Source: a virus
Virus record (IMG/VR): IMGVR_UViG_3300006752_000018
Coordinates: 1-64,000 of that record
Length of the DNA: 64,000 nt
Reading direction: 5' to 3' (one strand)
The translations under genes were made by a program, and so were the position numbers. Below, piece after piece: positions 40,169 through 48,200 of the stretch (positions are counted from its first letter, which is position 1; each line of letters opens with the position of its first letter). The notes beneath the pieces were generated by a model. That model saw only the letters and a list, made by a program, of their open reading frames with translations, did not search any database and was not told where the DNA came from.

Positions 40169-43100
40169 ATGTCTGATATAGGTATAGTTGGCATCCTTTC
40201 TGCAAGCGGAACATCGGGTTCTATTGAATTTGAAACTCAATTATCAGAAATTATAGTACCTAATAATTCTATAGTAAGAGTAGGAATTATATCAAATAGG
40301 AAATCAGTAACTTATACTATTGAACAAGATACGGCATCTAATTTAGTAAATGTTCCTGCATTTACTTTTGAAGATTACGGCACAACTGAATCTGGAGACA
40401 ATTTAACTGTCTTAAAAATCGAAACAGATGATGATTACCAAAATACTGTATACAAATTAAAAGCTACTGTTAATGCAGATGTGTATGCTTATAGCAGACG
40501 ATTTGAAATTCGTAGCTCGCCTGTAGGAGCAGCAACATATAACAAGACAGTTAGTATTGACCAACCGAGTGCAACACTTGTTGTATTAGATAATGCTGCA
40601 CAATCCTTTAATATTCCTATATTAAGGACATTTGAAGTAAACAACTTACAACCTCAAGGACAGGTTGCATACACTTCTCCCGGTACGTATACATGGGATG
40701 TACCAAGTGGTGTAACTGAAATTAGTATGGTAGCTATCGGAGGAGGAGGAGCTGGCGGCGGCGCCTACGGAACTCAATTAGGGGCGTTTTGGGGTAAAGG
40801 CGGCGCAGGTGCAGGCCTTGCTTGGGGAACAGCATCAGTAACTTCTGGAGACAGTATAAAAATAGAAGTAGGAGAAGGAGGAGTAGGACAAACAGGAGAT
40901 GCAGGGTTATCCGGACAAACTAGTAGAATATGCCATATGGGAAATAATTGTCAATTTATGGCAGCATGTGGTGGCGGTGGCGGTGGGATTTCAGGTTTGA
41001 ATAACTATGAACCTTTATCTACAGGCGGTCAATACGTTGTAGATAGTGCATTATCTAGTAGCGGCGGCGGCAACGGAGGATCCGGTGGAGGGACTGAGCG
41101 ATCAACTGATTCAGATGGTGCTATACTTGAAGGCTGGCCAGGCGGTGGCGGTGGCACAGCAGGCTACAGTGGCAATGGCGGGTCCGGTGGACCAAGAAGT
41201 GGCATTGCGCCTTACGGACTCGATGGATCCGGTGGCGGTGGTGCAGGTGGATACAGACAATGCGGCGGTGGCACAGGACTTTGGCAAGTTTGCCAACAAA
41301 GTATAGGTGGAAATAATGTAAACGGATATAAAGGTTCAAACGGATCAACAGGTGCATTAGTATATAAAAAATACGGCGCAAACACTTCTCCTAGCACTGG
41401 TTGGTTTGGACACGGTGCTTCAGGGTATGAATGGCCAGGAACTGATGCTGATAAATGTTTTCCAGGACCAAGTGGAGGCGACGGAGCAGTTAGAATAGTT
41501 TGGGGAGGTGGTAGAGAATATGAAGGACAAACAATTCAAACTCCTCAGCATAACGACGATGTATACGAAGTTGAAGATGGAACAACATTAAATTTTAACG
41601 AAGACACTCCTATTATATCTTATAAACTTACAGGCACAATTCCTAATACTGTTGATACTGATGCAATTAATGTTGATAGAGAATTGCAATTTGAATCAGG
41701 ATCTAATGTACAAAATATTGTTATTCCGGTCTTAGATGATGCAATTAGTGATACTGCTGGTTCTAATACAGGAACTTTCACATTTAATTTAACTGCGTCA
41801 ACAGATGAATATACAGTTTCAACCAATACAGCAACCTTAGGTATACAGACTAATCCTAACCCCCCTGTAAGAGAAATAGGATGGCTATCTCCAACATATA
41901 ATATTGACGAAGGAGAAACTATATCTGTTAAATTACTACGTACTTCTATAAGAAATGGCACATCTGACTTAGGGTTACCTATTACTGTATTTTGGAGTAT
42001 TAGGGGAGAAAATGTAGGTGACGATCCAGATGACAGATGGAACACAACTTCAGGATCTACAATTATACCCGCAGGCGAAACCGAAGCGGCAATTAACCTT
42101 AGTATAGCTCCTAATAATACTGAAGCACCTAGTAGTACAAATATAATAGAAATTAACTCTGTTTCAGATGCAAGATATACTGTTACTGGTAATTCACTAA
42201 TTACAATAAACAATTTGTATAAACTTGTAAGAATTGCTAGTAGTGCGATTTTTACAGAGGGCGAAACAGGTAGCGTTACATTATCTAGAGTATATAAAAG
42301 AAACGGTGCAGATGCTACACCAGACGATACTACTGTAATATCTTGGGGTTTTGGTACAGCATTAAACGACAGCAGAGTAACTTTAACAAGTGGCACTGTA
42401 AGTATTGCAGGAACTGCATTAACTAACGATATAAATATTCCTGTTTCATCTACAGCAGGATTACAAACTTCTACATTTAACACAATTAGAATTTTAAATG
42501 CTACAAGCAATTATATAATCGATGATGCTAATAATACAAGCACAATAAGAATTAATGATACTATAGATGAAGTGAAAACAATATCAATATCAACGCCTAA
42601 TGTTTCTGTCGATGAAGGAAACACATTTACTGTAATACTACAGCGAGAACACTTAGTCGATGGAGTTAGTTCCTTATCAGACAGACCTACTATTGCTTGG
42701 ACATTAACAAATGCTGATTCGAGATTTGTTGGTACTAGTGGAGTATCTGCTTGGCAATCTGATGAAACTGATTTATCTATTTCAATTCCTACTGAATTGT
42801 CAGAAATTTATATAGGTGATGCAACGGCTACATTTACTATATATAATCCTAGCTTGTTATATGAAATAGAAGGTAATGATAGTATAACACTAACATTAAT
42901 TGAAAACGATACTGCACCTACTATCGATGTAACATTTGATAATACGATTGTAAGAGGCGGCCAATCTATAATTGGAACAGTTTCTACACAAAGTGTATTA
43001 GATGGTAGTGCATATAAGTATTATATAAATCATAATTCTACTAACAATTTTGATTTTACAAGCGATACTTCTTCTCCAATATCATTTAATATTGTTAATA

Positions 43101-44860
43101 CTTTAACAGATTATTATACATTTACTGGAAATGGACTTTCAAGTTTTAATAACCCTAATTTAACATTAATAAGAGGACGTACATATAGATTTAGTGTCAA
43201 TGCTCCTGGACATCCTTTTTATATTAAGACTGATGCTGTTGCAGGTAACGTAAATTTATACCCTACTGGGGTAACCGGTCAAGGTGTTACATCAGGTGTT
43301 TGTGAATTTACCGTTCCATTAAATGCTCCTAATAGATTATATTATCAATGTAGTGCGCACTTAGATATGGGCGGACAATTAAATATGGTGGATGAATCAA
43401 TTCGCACAGAACCATTTTATATTCAAGAAAATTCTGGATCATTTACTATTGTGACTACAGCAGATTCTGAAACAATAGAAAATAAATTTAGTATAAGTAT
43501 CCTAGATGGACTAGGTAATACAGTTCATACAACAGACGAATTAACTATTAAACCTACTGTTGAATTTAGAATACCCACTTTAGTATACGACGAAGGTACA
43601 GTCGTTACTGCTAATATAGATTGTGCTTCACAGGGCACCCATTCATATGCAGTGTCGGGTACAAATATAGATTCAGGAGACTTTATTACAGCTATTTCAG
43701 GTACATTTACTCCTCAAGTAAATGCTACATATTACGGATTTAGTTCGGCTTTGCAATTTCCTATATCAAACGATAATATTTCTGAAAGTGTGGAAAGTTT
43801 TACAATTACAATAACTGATCCAGACGGAAATGTGTTTGACTCAAATAGCATTACAATAAACGATACTAGTGAAACCCCGTCAACAGGTACAAAGTCATTT
43901 ACATCAAGTCAAGAATGGGTAGTACCCGGCGGTGTTAGTAGTATTAGCGCAGTAGTAATCGGAGGCGGTGGTGGCGGATCCGGACATATGGTTTCAGGCA
44001 CTAATCCTTATCCTCAAACACAGGGTTCAGTAGATATTACTAACACAGGTTCCGGTGGTGGAGGTGGCGGAGGTGCAGTTGCTTGGGCAGAGAGTATTCC
44101 AGTAACAGCAGGTGAAACTATATCAATCACTGTAGGAGCGGGTGGCAGCGCAGGTACAGCAATTCAAGAAAATGGCGGCAACGGAGGTGAAAGTAATATT
44201 AGACGGAGTACTACAAAACTTTTAGCAGCCGGTGGCGGCGGCGGTGGTAAGCAAACATGGGCAACATTTACACCCTTCGCCAATAGCACTGGAGGTAATA
44301 CAGATAACGGCGGAGCAGGAGGAAGTAACAGAGTTTACGATGCTACGGTAATTGCTTCTGGTAACACTGGCGGCGGTGACGGCGGAATCGGAGGTCATAC
44401 TGACGGGCAACGTGGCGGTGGTGGCGGTGGTGCTGGAGGTTATCAAGGATCTGGTGGATCTGGCGCAGGTAGAGTAACTTCTAATCCAGGAAACGGTTCA
44501 GGTGGAGGCGGTGGCGGAGCTCACGAATCTGCTAACTTTTATTACACTTCATATGGCCAAGGCTATTATGATCCTACAACCGGCGGCGGAGGCGGCGGAG
44601 TAGGAGTTAACGGTGTAGGTGTTAGTGGTAATGCTGGTTCACAAGGTGCATCTAGTTCATATACTTCTGACAAAAATGGATCAGGAGGGTCAGGCGGCGC
44701 CGATGGTTCTGGAACTGGTGGGGAGTTTGGCGGCGGCGGTGGCGGTTCGTCAGGAGGCAATAGTACAGGTATACCTAATGACATAGGGGCAGCCGGTAGT
44801 AGAGGAGTAGTACGTGTTATTTGGGGTGCAGGGTATTCTTATCCAAATAATGCTATCTGA
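40169..44860 (+). CDS. Large adhesin: two glycine-rich domains, Calx-beta-like repeats, cupredoxin-like domain
   Basis: This 1563-residue protein starts after TTAGGAAAAAAT, 8 nt behind its neighbour. A beta-rich N-terminal domain (~1-160) is followed by glycine-rich domain 1 (~164-451, YTSPGTYTWDVPSGVTEISM to AVRIVWGGGREYEG). Next come about five cadherin/Calx-beta-like domains with DEG-E/N-T starts (YNIDEGETISVKLLRTS, IFTEGETGSVTLSRVYK, VSVDEGNTFTVILQREH). A cupredoxin-like domain (~983-1077) then interrupts the strand order of a further Ig-like domain; candidate ligands are H1015, C1061, H1064 and M1067 (PGHPFYIKT, YYQCSAHLDMGG). One more Calx-beta-like domain and a second glycine-rich domain (~1240-1563, ending RVIWGAGYSYPNNAI) complete it. 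It reads as a long multi-domain receptor-binding protein. Confidence 0.83.
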   Translation: MSDIGIVGILSASGTSGSIEFETQLSEIIVPNNSIVRVGIISNRKSVTYTIEQDTASNLVNVPAFTFEDYGTTESGDNLTVLKIETDDDYQNTVYKLKATVNADVYAYSRRFEIRSSPVGAATYNKTVSIDQPSATLVVLDNAAQSFNIPILRTFEVNNLQPQGQVAYTSPGTYTWDVPSGVTEISMVAIGGGGAGGGAYGTQLGAFWGKGGAGAGLAWGTASVTSGDSIKIEVGEGGVGQTGDAGLSGQTSRICHMGNNCQFMAACGGGGGGISGLNNYEPLSTGGQYVVDSALSSSGGGNGGSGGGTERSTDSDGAILEGWPGGGGGTAGYSGNGGSGGPRSGIAPYGLDGSGGGGAGGYRQCGGGTGLWQVCQQSIGGNNVNGYKGSNGSTGALVYKKYGANTSPSTGWFGHGASGYEWPGTDADKCFPGPSGGDGAVRIVWGGGREYEGQTIQTPQHNDDVYEVEDGTTLNFNEDTPIISYKLTGTIPNTVDTDAINVDRELQFESGSNVQNIVIPVLDDAISDTAGSNTGTFTFNLTASTDEYTVSTNTATLGIQTNPNPPVREIGWLSPTYNIDEGETISVKLLRTSIRNGTSDLGLPITVFWSIRGENVGDDPDDRWNTTSGSTIIPAGETEAAINLSIAPNNTEAPSSTNIIEINSVSDARYTVTGNSLITINNLYKLVRIASSAIFTEGETGSVTLSRVYKRNGADATPDDTTVISWGFGTALNDSRVTLTSGTVSIAGTALTNDINIPVSSTAGLQTSTFNTIRILNATSNYIIDDANNTSTIRINDTIDEVKTISISTPNVSVDEGNTFTVILQREHLVDGVSSLSDRPTIAWTLTNADSRFVGTSGVSAWQSDETDLSISIPTELSEIYIGDATATFTIYNPSLLYEIEGNDSITLTLIENDTAPTIDVTFDNTIVRGGQSIIGTVSTQSVLDGSAYKYYINHNSTNNFDFTSDTSSPISFNIVNTLTDYYTFTGNGLSSFNNPNLTLIRGRTYRFSVNAPGHPFYIKTDAVAGNVNLYPTGVTGQGVTSGVCEFTVPLNAPNRLYYQCSAHLDMGGQLNMVDESIRTEPFYIQENSGSFTIVTTADSETIENKFSISILDGLGNTVHTTDELTIKPTVEFRIPTLVYDEGTVVTANIDCASQGTHSYAVSGTNIDSGDFITAISGTFTPQVNATYYGFSSALQFPISNDNISESVESFTITITDPDGNVFDSNSITINDTSETPSTGTKSFTSSQEWVVPGGVSSISAVVIGGGGGGSGHMVSGTNPYPQTQGSVDITNTGSGGGGGGGAVAWAESIPVTAGETISITVGAGGSAGTAIQENGGNGGESNIRRSTTKLLAAGGGGGGKQTWATFTPFANSTGGNTDNGGAGGSNRVYDATVIASGNTGGGDGGIGGHTDGQRGGGGGGAGGYQGSGGSGAGRVTSNPGNGSGGGGGGAHESANFYYTSYGQGYYDPTTGGGGGGVGVNGVGVSGNAGSQGASSSYTSDKNGSGGSGGADGSGTGGEFGGGGGGSSGGNSTGIPNDIGAAGSRGVVRVIWGAGYSYPNNAI

Positions 44861-44867
44861 TAAATAC
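44859..44867 (+). promoter_or_regulatory. T4-type late promoter overlapping a stop codon
   Basis: GATAAATAC shares its first two bases with the TGA stop at nt 44858-44860 and is followed by TAGGAG and the ATG at nt 44884. Confidence 0.72.
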
Positions 44868-44883
44868 AATATAGGAGATTGAC

Positions 44884-45249
44884 ATGGCTGATTTTTATGT
44901 AGGTAATGATGCAGGAATGCTTGCAGATTCCTTAGGAGGTGCAAGATACTTCTATGGTTTAAGAAGAGATCCAGATGGATATTTATATTTTGCAAAAGTT
45001 GACCAACTGAATGTTACAGATGGAATTCAAATAAACAACGTTGGTGATGACCCTAGTCAAGATTATCCAGGATTTACTCCAGGACAAGACTTTTTTGAAG
45101 GTAGAGATACATATCATAACCTTGTATATAGAAACTTAAACTACGAACAATTCCGTTGGGATGATAGAAATGTTTATTATTATATTAACGACGACGGAGA
45201 ATTTGTTGTAAGAATTAACCAAGGTTACACTTACTCAGACGATGTATAA
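44884..45249 (+). CDS. Conserved phage protein of unknown function, paralog of nt 31924
   Basis: This 121-residue protein is preceded by a late promoter and an ATAGGAGATTGAC ribosome-binding region. It is acidic and aromatic-rich, with RYFYGLRRDPDGYLYFAKVD, VGDDPSQDYPGFTPGQDFFE and YYYINDDGEFVVRINQG. All three blocks align with the 168-residue protein at nt 31924, which adds a basic N-terminus and a longer C-terminus. It has no recognisable catalytic motif, signal peptide or membrane segment. It is first in a two-gene late unit with the 1712-residue protein 12 nt downstream. A virion or fibre-assembly role is inferred only from context. Confidence 0.78.
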   Translation: MADFYVGNDAGMLADSLGGARYFYGLRRDPDGYLYFAKVDQLNVTDGIQINNVGDDPSQDYPGFTPGQDFFEGRDTYHNLVYRNLNYEQFRWDDRNVYYYINDDGEFVVRINQGYTYSDDV

Positions 45250-45261
45250 TTAGGAAAGAAA

Positions 45262-48200
45262 ATGGCAGAATTTAATATATCACGATTTAAATACGTTTGG
45301 AAAGGTCCGTGGGCTAACGGTACTTCATTTAGTCAAGATGATATTGCAGTCGTAGGTGGTAAAATTTATGTATGTCTCATAGGGCATATATCTTCGCTTT
45401 CTTCATTCGACGATGATCTAAACGCACTCGACCAGTATGGCAATCCAGAACCAAGATGGGTGTTAATGGCAGAAGGTCAACGCTGGAGAGGAAATTGGGC
45501 TGCTAGTACAAAGTATGAAACAAGTGAACTTATTAAATATGGCGCTACAATTTATAGCTGTATTGCAGGACATACAAGTGCAGCTTTAACAACAGATGGA
45601 GTTGCAGCAGACATTGAAAAGTGGACATTCATTGCTAAAACTTCTGATTGGAGAGCAAGTTGGACTGTATCTCGCAGCTATTTTGTAGGCGATGTGGTTA
45701 CATATAATGGTGCTATATATCAGTGTATACAAGAACACACTTCAAGGTCAACTACCGAAGGATTAGAATCTGATCAAGAAAAATGGCTGTTAATTAATTC
45801 TTCTGATAATTATAGATTTACATGGGGCACTGGAAATAGATATGTACTAGGAGATGTTATAACATATGGTGGTAGAATATACCGCTGTACTACAGGACAT
45901 ACATCTAATGCTAACGAATTGTTAGGCTTGCCTATTGATTCTAGCAACTGGGAAATTGTATTAGACAGTACACGTTACAGAGGTAATTATGCAAATGACA
46001 CAGTATATCTACCTAATGATATTATAAAATGGAATAACAGTTTATTCATTACACAGGCAGTTGTAAGTAATTCAACATTTACACCAGGTAACTGGACACT
46101 TTATATTCCTGGAACAGGGTACGAAGCAGCGTATGATAAAACATTATCATATCAAATAGGAGATATGGTTTTATACGGAGGTTATACTTATAGAAGTATT
46201 AGTAACTTAAATGTTGGAAATATTCCTTCTACTACTAGTGCGCAATGGACATTAGTGTCAACAAGTTACAACTTTAGAGGACAATGGACTGCTGATACTT
46301 TATATAAAACCGGTGATGTAGCACGAGATGGCGGCGACTTATATGTTGCAACACAAGATACATCATCTTATCCGATTGAAGAACCAACGACTATTACATA
46401 CGAAGTTACAGTTAAAGAAGTAAACAGTGCAAACAGATATCATGTCAATGACATTCTTACTCCTAATTTATTTTTAGTAACAGGTAACACATATATAATT
46501 GACCAGACAGATGTTACAAACAATACACATCCAATGTACTTTAGCACTATTGCTAACGGGCATCATGTTGACGGTTCTTATAATTACCTTGCAGGACCTG
46601 TATATTTACTGGACGATATTGAAACTACACCTGAATTATATATAAGCGGCTTTAGTGCTGCTAATTCTAGAAAAATAAGAATTGAACCGGAATTTAATTG
46701 GGGAGAATTTTATCCTGTATGTGCAAATCATAGCGGCATGTACAACTTTTCATCAATAACACCTACTAATGATAGCACAAGTTGGGATAGAATAGTTAGA
46801 GGACAAGCATGGAAAGGTCCTTGGAATTCTACAAATAGATATGCACTAGGTGATGTATCAACCTATGCAGGAACAGCATATACTTGTGTACAAGCTCACA
46901 GAGGCGACGACAGTAGTTTAGTACGACCGGATATAGATGCTGACAACAGTTATTGGGAAGTGCTTATTTTAGGTAGTGCTACTAACGTTCTTATTAATGT
47001 AGGTGATATAAAATATAGAAGAGACACTGATGATTTAGCATTTCCTATCGGCACTGCTGGTAATACTCTAAAGGTCGATAATACAGCCCCGTCATTACCA
47101 CCTATTGAATGGTCTGCATTCCAGGCTACACCTAAAGTTTACTATGTTAGTTTACTCGGAGCAGATACAATACAAAATGGTTCCGAAGGAGCACCATTTA
47201 GGACAATTAAATATGCATGTGAGTATATAGCAGCTGATGCTCCAGCTAGATCTCCTGCAACTCTTTTCCTCAAGACCGGAACATTTGAAGAAGAATTACC
47301 CATTGTTGTTCCAAGAGATGTTGCAATTGTAGGAGACGAATTACGAAGTGTAGCAATTAAACCAGCTACTGGATTTGAAACTGCAAATATGTTTTATATG
47401 TCTAATGGCAGCGGGTTACGTAATTGCACCTTACAAGGGTTAAACGGGACACTAGGAGATCTAAACGAATACTTAACAAGAAGACCAACCGCAGGTTCGT
47501 ATGTAAGTTTAAATCCTGGAACAGGTCCAAACGACCAAACTGCTTGGATTGATAGTAAATCTCCTTATGTGCAAAATGTTTCAGCATTTGGTACAGGATG
47601 TACTGGAATGAAAATTGACGGAGCTCTGCACAACGGAGGCTATAGATCAATGGTTGCAAACGATTTTACACAAATCTTAAGTGACGGCATTGGTTACTGG
47701 GCAAGCGGTGAAGGCAGATCAGAACTTGTTAGTGTGTTTACCTATTATTGTCATATAGGATATCTTGCAACAGGTGGCGGTAAATTACGTGCTACAAATG
47801 GTAACAATTCGTATGGTCAATTTGGATCAGTAGCAGAAGGTGTAAATGATGAAGAATTGCCTATCACTGCTACATTAAATAACAGAGCTAAAGAAGCACA
47901 AGCATCTGAAGTTTACTCAGACGAAAATGGAAAAATTATCGGCCTATCCTATAGTCATGCTGGTCAAGATTACACATCAGCACAATATATAATTACAGGT
48001 TCGGGCGTAGCAGGTAACTTAGAAGCACAGCATACTAGATATAAAGGTGTTTCAGAAATTAGAATTAAAGAACCAGAAGATTCTAGTAACATAGGCGGCG
48101 CTGATTATAGAAGAATAGAAAACAACGCTCAAATTGGTGGCTTAACTAGTATTACGTTATCAGCTTCAGAAATTATAGATGATAATAGTTATGTCGGTAT

